DNA of 64,000 nt from Pyricularia pennisetigena (lineage: Eukaryota > Ascomycota > Sordariomycetes > Magnaporthales > Pyriculariaceae). Below, piece after piece: positions 12,725 through 26,136 of this stretch; position 1 is the first letter of the stretch, and every line of letters begins with the position of its first letter. Location of the stretch: contig NW_021940921.1 of NCBI RefSeq assembly GCF_004337985.1, positions 186,001 through 250,000 on the forward strand, given 5' to 3'. A model generated the notes under the pieces. The model did not search any database. It was not told where the DNA came from and saw only the letters and a program-made list of their open reading frames with translations. A program made the position numbers and the translations under genes.

Positions 12725-15700
12725 ATGGCATATGCGCCCCTCTTGAGAACCAACACGACGCCAATATTTCCCTCCTCGACCGGTGGCGTCGCCAGACTCC
12801 AAGGCACAATGGGCAGCACCGGGCCTGCCGTGGGCATCCCGCCCCTCAGGGCGAGTCAGCTGTCTGGGACGACGCTTCACAACTCTACGACTTCTCTGTC
12901 CAGCTTGGCAAGCGCCTCAACTGTTGTCCCAGTACCCAACGGCGGCCAAGTTGTTGCTACAAGTAACATCATCAATCAGAAGGCCGACGCCTCGAGGTCA
13001 CTGTACCAAATATGCATGTCGTTGAAGCAGAGACTCGCCCAGGTACCGGGCTTCGACGAATACATGAGTCTCATGGATCAGTGGGAGGCTGAAGATCCTG
13101 AAGGAGGAATCGTCGAGTCTGTGTGGAAATTACTCCGCATGGGGACGCCTCTCATTGTCATTTTTAATCTCCTCAAGCCCGAGAACCCGATGAACTTCGA
13201 CCCGACACCTGACGCGAAAAAGGCCAAGATGTATATCTATAAATTTGCGGAACAGTGCAAGAATGAGCTTGGCATTGAGGACATCTTCACCATCAGTGAT
13301 CTCCTCAAGAACGATACCACAGGCTTTGTAAAGGTGCGTTCTTGGTAACTTGTGCCACGCATGGCTTGGAACACGACTGCATGCCACCATTCCTGTTCGT
13401 TGCTGACGCTTTCACCAATGCAGGTTACGACGGTGGTGAACCAGGTTTTAGATATCGCGCAGACTCGTGGAATGTTAATACAACAGCAGCCATACCCGGA
13501 GGATGATATGCCTGACAACGGCAAATCGAAGATGAGCTACCGTGACTACATCGTTCGAGAGCTCGTCGACACAGAGCGCAAATACGTTCAGGATCTGGAG
13601 AATCTGCACGACCTGAAGAAGGCGTTGACGGAGAGGGGAATCGTGACGGGCGATGTCGCTTACCAGATCTTTGGAAACATTGACGCCATTCTAGACTTTC
13701 AACGCCGCTTCCTAATCCGCGTGGAGACAACAAACTCGATGCCAGGTGAGGTGCAACAGTGGGGAAGTCCCTTTGTAGCTATGGAGGCCAGCTTCGACCC
13801 CATCTACACACCATTCATAGCGAACCAACGGAAGGCAGCGTTGATCGCGCAGTCAGAGTTTGACAAGATCAAGAGCATTGAACATCCGGTCGCTTGCGAC
13901 TTTAATACCCTGGACGGCTTTTTGTTAAAACCAATGCAAAGGCTGGTCAAATATCCTTTGCTACTCAAAGTAGGTTGTCGTGGCGGGTTCGTCAGCAGGC
14001 ACATGGCATCTCAGGAACCACATTAACTCTGTATCTGTGCAGGATCTTTTGAAAAAGAGTGAAGACGAGAAGGTCAAGGACGATCTTTCTCTTGGTATTG
14101 CAGCTGCAGAAAGAACGCTACAGAAAGCCAACGAGGCAGTGGACCGCGATCTTCTGGATGATGCCCTCGAAGATCTCAAAACAAGAGTGGACGACTGGAA
14201 GAACCACCAAGTTGACCAATTTGGCTCTCTGTTGCTACACGGAGTACATACAGTTCTCACAGGGAAGAGCGAATCCGAGAGGGATGTGAGTAATGCAAAG
14301 ACAGTAAAGCGCCCTATTGTGTTTTTTTTTTATTGTTTTGTTTTTTGTGCTACCTTCCTTATTACTGGTTATTCACCAAACGATCTAACCCATCTTTTAG
14401 TACGAAATCTATCTTTTTGAATGCATCTTACTTTGCTGCAAGGAGATATCATCGAACAAGAGCAAAGACAAAAAAGACAAAACAAAGTCAACGGGACCCA
14501 AGATCCGGAACAAGGGTGCGAAGTTGCAGCTCAAGGGGCGTATCTTCATGACCAATGTCACCGAAGTCCTTTCGTTTGCCAAGCCTGGTTCATACACGGT
14601 TCAAATCTGGTGGAAAGGTGATCCAGGCGTAGAAAATTTTATCATCAAATTTCAGAACGAGGAGATGATGAAAAAGTGGGCGGCAGGCTTAGACCAACAA
14701 AGGAAGGCCAGTGGCTCCCAGTCGGCGACAAGTCCCGATCAACCTAACGCCGAGTTCGCATGGATGCGTTCACAGTCAGCGATCGAAAACCCGTACGCGC
14801 AGACACAACCCGAAGAGGAGGAGGAATATGAGTTCGGGGCAATACCACCGCAACCACAGCAGTTTCAGGCTATGGCAGGAACCATGCCGCGTATGAACTC
14901 CACCGCCAGCATACGAGGACGATCACAAACGGGCGAGAGTTCACAGTCGATAGCGAGCATAGTGCGGGCGCCGCCTCCCCGCTTCCCTCTCCCTCAGCCA
15001 CCACAACCCCTCAGCGTACAGACACAACTCCAAGGCGGCGGTAGTTCACCCGGGTATCGCCCTGCCGATTCATACTTTTCGCCAATTGGCGAGTCGCCCG
15101 TGTCTTCCAGAACAAGCACCGCCTCGAACGTGTTCCCAGGCAGCGCAGGTTACGGTTCGTTCAAGGGAGTAACCGGACAGCCGTACCCCGGTATGTGGGA
15201 TGGTCCCATTGTGGACCAGAACAGGTACACAGCACCTGCGATGCCACGTGCACCCTCACGAGACGGACCCTCGCCTGTCAATGCATACGGCATGTCGGGT
15301 GCCAACGGAAGAAACCCCCGCGGACCCAGCATGCCCGTAATGGCATCTCATAGTGCTCAGGGGGCATCGCAACAAAGCCGGAGTAGGAGTTACAGCACGC
15401 CGGACATCCAAGGCCAAGGCCCACCGGGGATGCGTCGGACGCCTGGGGGGAGCCAAAGCAATGTGCCTGCAGTGCCCGGAATCCCAGCCCATCTCCATGC
15501 AGCGCACGAAAGACACGATTTAAATATCCCGAGGAGTAACACTGGCAGCCCAGCCCTGAGCCTCCGCAATGATTTGCCGATGAGGTCAAATACGCAGAGC
15601 CCGGGTGTTCAAAGAGACAGGCTGATGCAACAAGGCGGTGGATACTCTGGAGGAACCATGGCGCAGTTCCCAATGCAGCCTGTCTATCCAAGAGGTGGCA

Positions 15701-16161
15701 CGCCCAACCCACCAGGCTCGGGCCATACTCCGGCCCCCCTCAACCTCTCAGCCGACATGGGACGGACAGTCAGCCCTCCGCTCGGCCCTGGGACACCGCA
15801 GCCACCCAACACGGCTGGACTGTTGTCACCTGACCAAGGCGGTGGGATGATGCCAACGCAGCTCAAGGTCAAGGTCAATTATGACACCAGCAACTACATG
15901 ACGCTCGTGGCGGCGTACAACATTACATATCGCAGCCTGGTAGATCGGATTGACGCCAAGCTGGCTCGATTTACAAACAGCAGCATTTCGAGGGGCAACC
16001 TACGGCTACGGTACCGCGACGAAGAGGGCGACTTTGTGAGCATTGTCTGCGACGAGGACGTGCAGATGGCGTTCACAGACGGGCGGAACGGTGATCGCGA
16101 CATGTACAATGGCGGCGTGGGCGAGGTCGAGCTGTTTTGCGTTGGCATTGGCGGCGAGTAG
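12725..16161 (+). CDS. CDC24: Rho-family guanine nucleotide exchange factor Cdc24
   Basis: Four exons: 12725-13333, 13424-13969, 14043-14285 and 14401-16161, all introns in phase 0, about 1052 residues. Domain order is that of fungal Cdc24. An N-terminal CDC24/calponin-like domain lies at about 85-200 (ASRSLYQICMSLKQRL). The DH catalytic domain is at about 241-460 (SYRDYIVRELVDTERKYVQD, then LKPMQRLVKYPLLLK across the second intron). A PH domain is at about 467-580 (YEIYLFECILLCCKE). A long S/P/G/Q-rich linker follows, then a C-terminal PB1 domain at about 952-1050 (LKVKVNYDT; RYRDEEGDFVSIVCDEDVQ). Cdc24 loads Cdc42/Rac with GTP at polarity sites, and its PB1 binds Bem1. The start is uncertain: an in-frame ATG at 12809 (GGCACAATGG) has better context and would drop 28 residues. 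Confidence 0.94.
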
Positions 16162-16484
16162 GGATGAGTCTCAAGTCTACCGCAGAAATGACGACGCCGA
16201 CGATGGGGGAATCGGCATATGACCAAAGGCAACAGTAAACCAAATTGAGACACTGGACATTTATACTGTTCAGTTTCCACTCTTCCAAAGGGAGTCGCTG
16301 GTACCAACGTGTCTATTGACAACCGAGGACGGTCCTTGCTACCAAGCATCGGGAAGCATTCTTTCATACTTTTACTTTCTTTCCCTTGACTCAACCTACT
16401 GGATCTTGTTTTCGGCATGCATGCAACATTGAGACGGCGTCGGATTGTCTTGTTTCTTTTTGTGTTGGTTGCGGCCCATGCTTT

Positions 16485-16529
<45 letters not shown>

Positions 16530-17392
16530 TTTCTGTTCTCTCCTATATTACTTTTACCCCAAATTTATAGAAGTATAATAGGGAGGTCCATTCCTGGAAG
16601 ATACCAGCGCGTCCAATAACGTCGCAAAACCTCTTTTATGGTCAAGAATTTTCTTTCTTTTTTTAACCCAGATACCACCCTCTTTACTTTCCTTTCTTGT
16701 TTCTATCTTTTTTCCCCCTTTTATCTTGAAATATGTAGGCTTTGCTGCCTTTTTTAGGACTTTACTTCTTACTTTTCGTGTTCGAAGGTCTTGGTTTTTC
16801 TCCGCTTTTGGTTTGTTCTATCCAGATACCGAGATATAGAATTTTCAGCAATGGCAGAGCAATATTTTCGACGTACCCTGAACTTTTGTTTTCTTTTTTG
16901 GATGGGCGATCTCGCTGCGTGTCGTGACGAATAACCTCCTCGAGTCGGCCTGTGGTAAAATGCCAGTGATGAAATTGACTTGTATGATTCGGATATCAGC
17001 GCAAGGATTGAATGTTTGTACAAGATTTAATACATGAATACTACAGCGTTGTAACATAGATACAGCACTTAATTCTCCCAAGAGACGCCATCAAACGCCG
17101 GTTTTATGCGTCTTTCTCCCTTTATTTGTTAACCCGGGCCATCCCCAGACCATGCATTCCGGACGATTATCCTCGCAAGCCTGAGCATCTTGCTAGCAGC
17201 CTCTGCGCCTGCGATCATGCCTCCCCAAAGACATATACTCAAGGCAGTCAAAATAAAAACCCACCCACATGCGTGCGGTCGAGTAAGCTACCGCGGAAGC
17301 AGATCTTTTCTCACCAGAAAACTCCCCTTTTGCTGGTGTTTTCTCCTGGGACTCTGGCTGATATCCGTTGTTCACAGTTTTATGATCCCACT
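16162..17392. other. convergent 3' region, CDC24 / MRP10
   Basis: No gene seen. It contains a 43-base T homopolymer (16486-16528) and T-rich sequence to about 16760, then mixed sequence up to the MRP10 stop codon. Confidence 0.55.
16486..16528. repeat. 43-base T homopolymer
   Basis: Uninterrupted T run about 325 bases past the CDC24 stop codon, probably in its 3' UTR or just beyond. No gap is annotated here, so this run was assembled through. Confidence 0.9.
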
Positions 17393-17784
17393 TCACTTGT
17401 TTAACTTCCTCGGTCCGGCGATCTTGGGGTACATTCTCGACAGGTGGTAGTTGATCTCGCTCTTCTTGGGCTTCGGTGCTGGTGGGCCGTCCATACATGC
17501 ACGAAGGGATTGCTCAAGGGCAGCGCAGCCCTGGGCTGTGTAGCCTGCCGAAGCCCAGCATGCTGTGGGTGATGGCAAGTGAGGCACTGTCAGCGATGGT
17601 TCAACCGGCGGAGGGAGAGTAGTGGTCTAAGAAGAGAAGGTTATATGGGGAAGGAAGCAATTGGGAACGCACCAAGAACTGAGCTCATAACCGCCAGGCA
17701 CGGGTTAACCTCCTTAACATCGGGGTTGCGAACGCGCAGTGCCTTGAGTGGCGGAAGGCGCATAGGTTTCTTTGCGGATGACAT
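17393..17784 (-). CDS. MRP10: mitochondrial 37S ribosomal protein Mrp10 (mS37), twin CX9C protein
   Basis: Two exons, 17784-17673 and 17562-17393, with a 110-nt intron (donor GTGCGT, acceptor CCACAG, phase 1). The spliced product has 93 residues. It starts MSSAKKPMRLPPLKALRV, typical of Mrp10, and ends INYHLSRMYPKIAGPRKLNK. The splice restores the first CX9C motif (C-LAVMSSVLA-C); the second is C-AALEQSLRA-C. The twin CX9C (CHCH) fold is oxidised by Mia40 on import, and the protein joins the mitochondrial small subunit. That the junction residue completes the nine-residue spacing strongly supports this gene model. The gene is too short and split to appear as one open frame. It is divergent from the next gene across 744 bases. 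Confidence 0.9.
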
Positions 17785-18528
17785 GTCTGCGTTTTGGCTA
17801 CCAAAGTGGCGCGAGTTGATTCTGTTCCGCTACTATGCCACTAGTTAAAGCAAATATTGCATCTCCTCGTGGTCTCGGTCAAGTGTTGTTGTGTCGTCTC
17901 GGGCGTCCTTGTTCGCTTGCGAGAAGAATGTCTAGTCTGGTCGCCACAGCTTTGCTACAACGGAGAACGCTGTAGCTGCACGCCCCTTTGTCCCAAAAAA
18001 ATTCATAGCGCACCTAACTTGGGCACGACATGCTTGTCGCATGATCACGTGTCAGCTGCCGCGCAGTGGTCCGTGTCGCGTCCTCGCGAAAATGCTGGAA
18101 AAGGCGGGTCCAAACTTTGTACGTGGAGCACATTGAGCTGTCATTGAGTGGGCAAGCTTTCTATTGGTCAGGCAGCTTGGGCCTCGGTGGAAAGTAAACA
18201 AAGGGAAACAAATGAGAATGCGGACCTTCCCCCAACGACTGGAAAACCACCTGCAATGCAATTTTACGACCATCACGACTTTAGACTTGCCTTGCGCTTT
18301 GGAATCCTCCGGCGTTCCCCAAGTTTTGTATTCTTTTTCCAATCTCTGCATTGGTGCAAGTAATTCCTTGCAAAAATCGTAACACCAGTCTGCCAATTTG
18401 TTCCCATCCTCGTCGCCAGTCTCGAATCGCGATCATATCGCGCTCCGCCGAGATTGTTGCATCAATTTCCACTGATCACGTTCCACGTCTGTCGATATTC
18501 CTTCGCTCTCACGCCTTATGCAACTACC

Positions 18529-21500
18529 ATGACCTCAAATCCGACCGTCGAAGCCTATGGCCGACTGTGGGCTAAGCATCTCGCCTCAAAAAGAGACATG
18601 ACTACTGCAGCTGGCATGAAAGATGCCGAGTTGCTGTTTACGCGTCGACCTTCTTCGAGTGCAGTCTTTACTTTTGACGGCCCGATTCCTGTTGTCATGG
18701 AGCCGCAGGTTACTTTCTTCCATGGCACCGCGAATGCCAGAACGACAAAGTAGGTTTTCTGTCTGCTTGGCTGTCAAGTCATGCTTGTATCGCGTGGGGC
18801 CTGACTGACGTGAATGAACAGCCTAATCACAGCCAAGCTTGACCTCGAACCCCCACGGCTTCCTGCGCCACGCCCTTGGGACTACTGTCTCTTTGGCTCC
18901 GCTTTACCACGCTTTCGCGGCAGAGACATCTACAAACGAGCCGGCGTCCTGGCTCAAAGCCCCTCCAGCAACCCGGAATACAAAGCCGTCGAGCGCGAGC
19001 TTTCCAGGATCCAGAGCGGCCCGCGCAAGCGTGCGCGGTCTCTGAACTTCTTCCAACATCAAATCGACTCCGAAGACAGCCTCCTTTGGAACTTGCCAGC
19101 ACTCGATGCTTTTATCAGAAAGACGGATCGGCTCCATATCTTGGAAGATGCTCGCAACACCGTCTTCCAATATTATGTTGAGCTACACCAGCAGGACCTG
19201 CCAGTTCCTAAGCTCATCGAGCATCATACTTGGCACGGCTCGATAGACATTGAGAAAATGACGATAATACCCCGGAAACGTCGCTACAACAGCGATCCCA
19301 TCCTGCGCTATGAGGAAGCCCAGTTTGAGAATGTTAGGAGCACAAATGTTGGCCCTAACAAGAGGCCCAACTCCGAAGAATCCGGTCGCCACATTAGAGG
19401 CTGCCGCCGCGCTCCCAGACTTTCGACCGTCGACGAATGCACAGAACCTTCCGAGTCCCCACGTCGGGATATTGCCACTCCTCCCAAATCTCTCATCCAC
19501 CGCCTGTCATCTGCAGGCCACCGCACTAGGATTTCGCCATGGAGATTCACTTTTATAAGTCCTTCTCAAGCCACCATTGACGGAGACGGAACACCTTCCA
19601 AAGCCCCCACCACCTATGACTATGGCTCGCCTGTGTCTACCAAGCGTCTATCGCCGATGCGAGCTGCAGCTATGCTACGCACGCCTGATTGCTTCTCCGC
19701 GTCTCCTATTGCCGCTGCCCGCCTTGAGCAACAGTCGTCTCCAGTTATATTCAAGAAGCCAATACATGCGATAGATCATGCGACACCCACGCACCTAGCC
19801 TCGCCCGACACTCATCGTATCTCAACCCCCACAAAGAAGCACCGGGGTAGACGTCGCTCATCGCTCACTGCAAATCGTCTCCTTGCTATATCGGAGATTA
19901 CTCATAGTTCTCTGTTTTCTCCTTCCTGTTCCACCACGGGTGAAACTGCTCCTGTTGAAGTCTCGGAAAGAAACGTTCCTCTTGTTGATGCTACCACCGA
20001 TCACGAGTCTACTACTCAGGACAGCTCATCTTCTCTTGGGACGGATGCGCTGGCGGCTTTTGCCGAATCAGAGGCTCCCGTCGAAACTCAGATGCAGGTC
20101 CCTGCCGATACCAGCCCCGCTGCTGAAGTCGTGGCTCTTATCGAGACACCTCAAGTCCACAAGGAATCTGAGCTCCCTGATCATAAGATTGTCAAGCATG
20201 TAGAATCGAAGCAGAATGATTCCGGAGCTGTCGAGCCTAATGCTGTCAAGGGTAACTTGATTGCGACTTCACCATCTACTCCCGAAGCCGAGTCCGCCGT
20301 TCCCGCCACTAACAACTTCGATATGGTCGATGTTGATCTCCGCAAGAATCTGGATATATTCGGTTGTTCTCGCGAGGCGTCTACTCATTCTCCTCCCTCA
20401 GATTCACCTGTCAGCCCATCCTTCAAGACTGGCAATGACGATACGCTGGGTCAATCCTCCAAACCTGATGACCTTGACGAAGTTGATGTCGAAAACTTGG
20501 ATGAATACTATGACGACGACGACGACATGACGAATGCTATTAATCACGAACAAATCAACGACACCATCGCTCTCAACCTTCCGGACATGCCAGTTGATGT
20601 ACACCCGAATGCAGAAGACGACATAACGATGAAGGAGCAAGTGCAGCCAGTCTCCAACACGGATCATCGTCAAAAAGAGGAGGATGAACATCGTGCAGAC
20701 CTCCATAGCTTCATGGAACGCGTGAGGGCTGGAAAAGGTGACTCTGCTGTCAAGGCCAAGCGTCGATCAGGGTCGCTTGGAACATCTGCTTCAGGCTCCC
20801 CCGTCCGACGTTCAGAGCCAGAAAGCGGTGACGAGAGCGGCTCGAAACGACAGCCTTTGCGGGAGAAGAGCTCTAACATGTCTCCGAGCCCAACCAAGAA
20901 GCGCAAGCCTGTCGAGGATCAGATCAGCAGCGGCCTCCTTCAGGCGCCATCGTTGGAGGATCACTCGCCTCCAAAGCCCAAGCGTCGCCGAAAGAACGCC
21001 GAGACCGAATCCGACGGCATCCTGAACCCAGAGTTCCAGCCAGGAGACGCCCAGCCGCCGCGTCGCAGCACGCGCACCAGACGCAATCTCTTGCCGCCGG
21101 CCCCATCGGCCAATGGCTTCGCCATGAGCAAGCTGCCCATCATTTGCAGCATAGCCAGAGAAGATGGTGGATTTGGGGGCAGTCCAAGCAGCGCCAGCAT
21201 TCGCAATGACGACCGCCAGCTTCAGGCCACAACGCGAGCCAACACCCGTCGTAACAAGGCCGGGGCTCTCCATGCCAGTGACGTGCTTAACCTGCAGGCG
21301 AAGCGAAAGCTCTCTGGTGACGATGACGACGAAGGCGAGGACAAGGCGGCGGCCACGAACAAGAGGGCCAAAACCACCAAATCGGGCAGTGCTAAGAGCG
21401 TCCGTTGGGGTACGCCTCTGGCTAGCTACCAGGAGCCACCTGCTGCTGTTGCGCTCATTAGCACTTCGGAGTCGGCCGACGAGCTCGCCGCGAATGATGA

Positions 21501-21882
21501 TGATGATGATGATGATGAAGATGATGATGATGGAGCCATTCCGGCTTCTTTTCCTGGTCCTGCTGCTCATTTGACGACGGCCCCCGTCACCAGGCGACGC
21601 ACTGCGTCTCGCCTGCCTCCGCCGACACCGATCAAAAAGCCCACCGGCACGGCCGCTGGCAAAGTTAAAAAGCCGAGCAGCTTGGTTGCACCCAGAAGAA
21701 CGTCGGCTCAATTGGCCGCGGCTTCGGCGGCCAAGGAGGAGGCAGCATGCATTGCCGCTGCAATGACGGCAGATGCGAAAAGAGAGGAGAAGAAGAAGAC
21801 CTCGACGAGGTCACGGATTGGTGCTCCCGCTGCGACGGCCACCGGCGCGACCACTAGGAGGAGAGCCGCACGGGTGGCGTGA
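18529..21882 (+). CDS. large acidic/basic low-complexity protein, probably nuclear, unknown function
   Basis: Two exons, 18529-18749 and 18822-21882, with a 72-nt intron (donor GTAGGT, acceptor GAACAG, phase 2). The product has about 1093 residues. The start (CTACCATGACC) is the first in-frame ATG. The N-terminal 250 residues look the most ordered (VEAYGRLWAKHLASKR; PWDYCLFGSALPRFRGRDIY). The rest is Ser/Pro/Asp-rich with basic clusters resembling nuclear localisation signals (PTKKRKPVED, PKPKRRRKN) and many S/T-P sites. Near the C-terminus are KSVRW (residues 932-936), fitting the PP1-docking RVxF consensus, and an Asp run encoded by GAT repeats (about 21497-21531). I do not recognise a named family. 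A chromatin or cell-cycle role is only a guess from composition. The gene itself is well supported by length and splice. Confidence 0.85.
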
Positions 21883-22891
21883 GCAGGAAAGCCTGTAGGG
21901 CTTAATACCCTTTTTTTATTCGTTTTATTGTTGATATTTAGATGGAAATGGTTGTTACCATACTCTGTTTACTAATGTTGCAGTTGTCAAGATACCCATC
22001 GTGTTTTGTGTTGTTGAGATAGACCTTGCTTGTGTTGGTTTGGTTGGGACAATTTGATAAGTTTTGCTGCTTTTATGTGTTGTTTCGATGCAATCCTCCA
22101 GGGAGAAAGTCATGGCTTTTGTACCGCCCCCTGTCGATCGCGTCCAACGGCCTATGTATCTGTATATGTTGGACTACATACTAGCCTAGAGCGCTTCTCT
22201 CACGTCCTAGATATTTTATAGGGGACCTTGATGTCAGTTTTCTGCGTCCTGCCTCAGGTTGTTGAACGCAAGTCCACTTTACCATGGTTTATCCTATACC
22301 CTAGATAGATAACTGCTGGACAGTCTAGAAGATATAGCATTGTCTGGAGAGAATCTCAAACTTTGACAAAGCTTCACTTTGATTCAGGACTACCCTGACA
22401 GATACAATACTCATGTTTATTGTCGCTGCCTTTTCATTGATTGTCATTGCAGGTTCGGCATTACTTTCCTCGAGTTAATACACAACTTCAAACAAGACCA
22501 CAGCATAAGGTTCTCGGCACCTAAATATAATATTTACACCCTACGTTGACTATTTGGAGAATCATAAATAGCTTCATAAGTTTGATGATTACTAACGTAG
22601 CCGATCAGCCTCTGGCTTCATCATGTGCTTGAGCGGCGCGATCATGACGACTGAAACCCTGGACACAAACAGCCCCTTTGGATCTCAACGCATCGGCGTA
22701 CCGATGAACGTCACAGCGGGGGCGCGCAAAAAGTCGGGTCAACAATTCTCGATATGGCTGCAGCATGCAGAATCGTTCAGCCCGCGAGCTGATTATGCAC
22801 CGATGTTGGCGACGGTCCGGGGGAGGGACGTACCTAAGGCGGGATGGATACCAGTTGACCGCCTGCCTGGTTTGGGAAACAGTGCCCAGCT
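21883..22891. other. convergent 3' region, unknown gene / YVH1
   Basis: No gene supported. The sequence is AT-leaning with no clear repeats; the part nearest 22891 is probably YVH1 3' UTR. Confidence 0.5.
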
Positions 22892-24264
22892 TCAGAGATT
22901 TTCCCTCAACGACGGCGGCATGCGAATACCCAGCCTTGCCCTTGGGTCCTCTACGTTGTCCGAAGCGGGTTTGGCTCCCCTGGCGGCGGAGGCGGCGGCA
23001 ACGGCCACCTCGTCCACTTTGCTCCTTTGCAGCGAGAAGGCAGGACAGACCCACTCGCCACAGCTGCACTTGAAGCCGAGCCACGAGTACCTCCCGACGG
23101 AGGCACCGCACTTGGCGCCGGGGCATGTAAGCCTGCCGTCGAGCTCGCCCGTCTCCAGCACGGGACGCATCCACGAGAGCGGTTCGACAAAGACGTGGGG
23201 GCAAGCGGGCAGTGTCTTGTGGCTTGTCGGGTGGGCGGGGGAGTGCGGGACTATGAAGCGCTGCGTGGTGAGCACGCGGCGGCACTTTTTGCACCTCATC
23301 TCGACTTTGCTTTGAGCAGCGTCTAGGCCGGCCGTGGCAGCATCCTCCTTGGCCGACTCCTCGTCCTCGAAACGAACCCAGTCTGGGGCGCGCCCGATCC
23401 TGATGCTCTCTTCGACCTCGCGCTTGTACAGCCAACGCTGGTAGACGGGATGCCTCTCGACGGCATCGTCGGCGTCGGCGGGCGTGTCCATCTCCCACCA
23501 TAGTGCCAGCTGCTTCATGAAGCCGTCGTTGGGCTCGGCGATCTCGCGCGTCTGGCGAACCCAGTCGACCGCAGCCTGGGTGGCGACGCGGGCTGCGGTC
23601 TCGCGGTCCGGGTTGCTTCGTTCTGCGGCGCCGAAGCGAGAGGGGTGCTTGTGCATCAGGTAGGCGCACACGGCGGTGACGGAGCGTGACTTTCCCATGG
23701 CACAGTGCACGTAGACGGCGTTGCCTCGTCGATCGCCCTCGCTACCGTGGGGCGGATGCAGTGCTCCGTCGATGAAGCGGACGAGCTTTGGGAAGTGGCG
23801 CAGCAGATCGGCATCCTCGACGTCGTCAATGTCGATGCTCATGTGCTGGAACTTGCCCCGCAGCTCCTGGTACTTTTCGAGCGAGTAGTCGATCACGGAC
23901 AGGATGTGCGTGATGTTCTTCTCCTCGAGGCTCTGAACGCGGCGGAGGGCAAAGACGCTGATTTTTGTGTGGAATTTATATCAGAATGATGCGTCGTCGG
24001 TGGAGTCATGGTTATAGGGAAGAACAAAATATTTGAGGAGTGGAATGGTAATAGTAGTAGTAGTCTTGTGTTATAAGTACAGTAAAGTACACATCTGACA
24101 GGTCAAGGGCCAAAAACAAATTAAATCGAAATCAAATCAAATCAAGCTGGGGCCAAGCCAAAATACCAAAAATACCAAAAGGATAATCAACAAGCATAAT
24201 TGGAAGATAGGGCTCACCCGCCAACGTAGAGTTCCTCATTGCCATTAATACGTGACAGAGCCAT
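22892..24264 (-). CDS. YVH1: dual-specificity phosphatase Yvh1 (DUSP12 homologue)
   Basis: Two exons: 24264-24218 (15 codons plus 2 bases) and 23957-22892, with a 260-nt intron (donor GTGAGC, acceptor AAATCAG, phase 2). The product has about 370 residues. The short first exon gives MALSRINGNEELYVG and joins in phase to VFALRRVQSLEEKNITHILS, the start of the phosphatase domain. The active site HCAMGKSRS has its catalytic Cys at about 101 and fits the HCxxGxSRS loop. The C-terminal half is the Yvh1 zinc-binding domain: RCKKCRRVL, ACPH, LTCPGAKCG and KCSCGEWVCPAF. Yvh1 releases Mrt4 from pre-60S ribosomes through the zinc domain. It also influences growth and, in the rice blast fungus, development and virulence. 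The domain set is diagnostic. Confidence 0.95.
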
Positions 24265-26136
24265 TTGATCGTTTGGCTAAGGAAACGGGGTACCTTGGAT
24301 GTACCGATGGTCGTTCTCAGGTTTATGACAAGGTAGCCAAGATAAGTAATGTATGTGTGTGTGTAGGTTATTCACATCGATAATCAAATCACGTTGGGGC
24401 TGCGCACGCGTCAAACTGCCCCGCGTCGTTGAACCTTTTTTTTTTTCTTTTTTTTTTTTTCCCCTTTCCTCTTTTCGGAATTTGCCAGCCGGAAGGAAAG
24501 CCTTGATTAACTAATGTGGGGTTCTATGGCTTGCTTGCTTCCCAGCGTTCCCCCGAGTCAAATGGGATCCACCGCGAGGCTTTGCTACGCATCGTACTGT
24601 GCAAATCACTGTCCTCGCTTCTGCCCTCACTGAACCTTTGCCGTTGCCAAGAAAGTCTCCATCTGGCGACAGCTCCCAAGAAATCTTTTGCATTGCAGGG
24701 CTGGTTGCCTGCAAATTAGGGCTGAGCAAGGCAAGCAAGCACATTACATTACCAGAATAGGCACCCAGGGTACCGACCGTTATTTGTCTGCCTAGAATTA
24801 ATTGATAAGAAAGCTATTGTAGTATGTATGTACGCACATACAATACAGTACATAGTAGATGTGGATTGAACTGCATCCAGTCATTGTATACCTCCTGTAC
24901 TACTGTACATTACTAGCTTCACACCCACTCAACTCCACAGTCCACACAAACACCCCACGACGTAGAGAGGGACTGGGATAAAGTAAAACCTTAAAACTTG
25001 TGCATGAGACGTTATCGTAAACCGGCCAGGTAAAAGAAAGGCTCACAGCCAGAGCAACATGCCAAACCAAACTGACAAGTTGAAAAAGTAATAGTCCATA
25101 GCAGTACTCTCCCAGGATTTGAATCCTCGTTGGTGGGGGAGGTGGAATGAGGCCAAGGTTCATCAACGGCGAGCGCATACCGAGTGGGAAAGTCGCCGAA
25201 TACTACAAAAAGAAGACCCTCCCTGCAGTAGTAATCGATATCTTGGGGAAGGATCCTCGACCCCATGCAGGCCATGCCGATACGATAATAACAATTATCC
25301 GGAGGGGAACATTTAAAAAAAAAAAAAAAAAAAAAAAAAGACAACTTCTGCCCAGGATAGTGTGTCTGCCTACCTGTACCATGCAACAAACCCACCCACT
25401 TCAACCCCCCTCACAAGCGAGATTTGGCTCGGTCACCCAAGTTGGGCAATTGCTTTGATCATCTTGGACTAGAGATCTTACACCATGGGAGGGGGTGTGA
25501 AGAGAGAGTGCCATAAAGAAGAGCAGCAACAAACAATCAGACTCCATCACATAGGCAACGTAGTTACCTACACAAATTCACAGCATGGCGTGAGATGAAG
25601 ACGACATATATTCCTTTTTATTTTTATTTTTATTTTTAACTTTTTTTTTTCTCTCTTTCTTTTATCCCACGAGCCCAGTTATGCAGCAATCCACGAGAGA
25701 ATCTTGGTATAGCCCATATTCCTGGGTACAACCTGCATGTTGGCAACAGAAACTGACATCGACACGTGCGTGTTCCTCTCTTTTTCCAGACCAAGTCATG
25801 GTTGAGCGTCATTATTTACACCGCCGCCTTGAAATCCCCAGTATTCAACTTTGGTTGACATTTCTATTCGTCGATCATTCGTAATATTCGTAAGCACCAT
25901 TGACTTTGAGCATAAAAGTTGTTTGTTGCATCATGGCTTCCCTCCGTATATCATGGGGAGCCCAAAAGTCCATGGTATATTACGGCGTTTTCCGTGCAGG
26001 TACCACGTCTTTGACTCAGTAGGCTTGGTGTGACCCACTACCGATATTACAACATCCCACCTTGCCGCGAAGGCGTAGTATGTGGAGTGTCTGTCTCATT
26101 ACCCTCGTCTCCTTCTCCGTTCCAACCGGCCATCAG
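24265..26136. other. intergenic region, YVH1 promoter / zinc-finger gene 3' side
   Basis: No gene supported. Contains T-rich runs around 24437-24460, a TACTGTAC site (24901-24908) near ATACAGTAC (24843), an A run (25315-25339) and an ATTTTT-type repeat at 25616-25637. Confidence 0.5.

Noticed and set aside
20812..21711. A 299-codon frame antisense to the large unknown protein
   Set aside because: It is the reverse reading of Ser/Asp/Arg-rich codons (for example poly-Ile from GAT repeats). It is a shadow of the real gene.
22605..23669. A 354-codon frame antisense-phase to YVH1
   Set aside because: It lies within the YVH1 coding region in a different minus-strand frame and is Arg/Pro-rich, a typical shadow.
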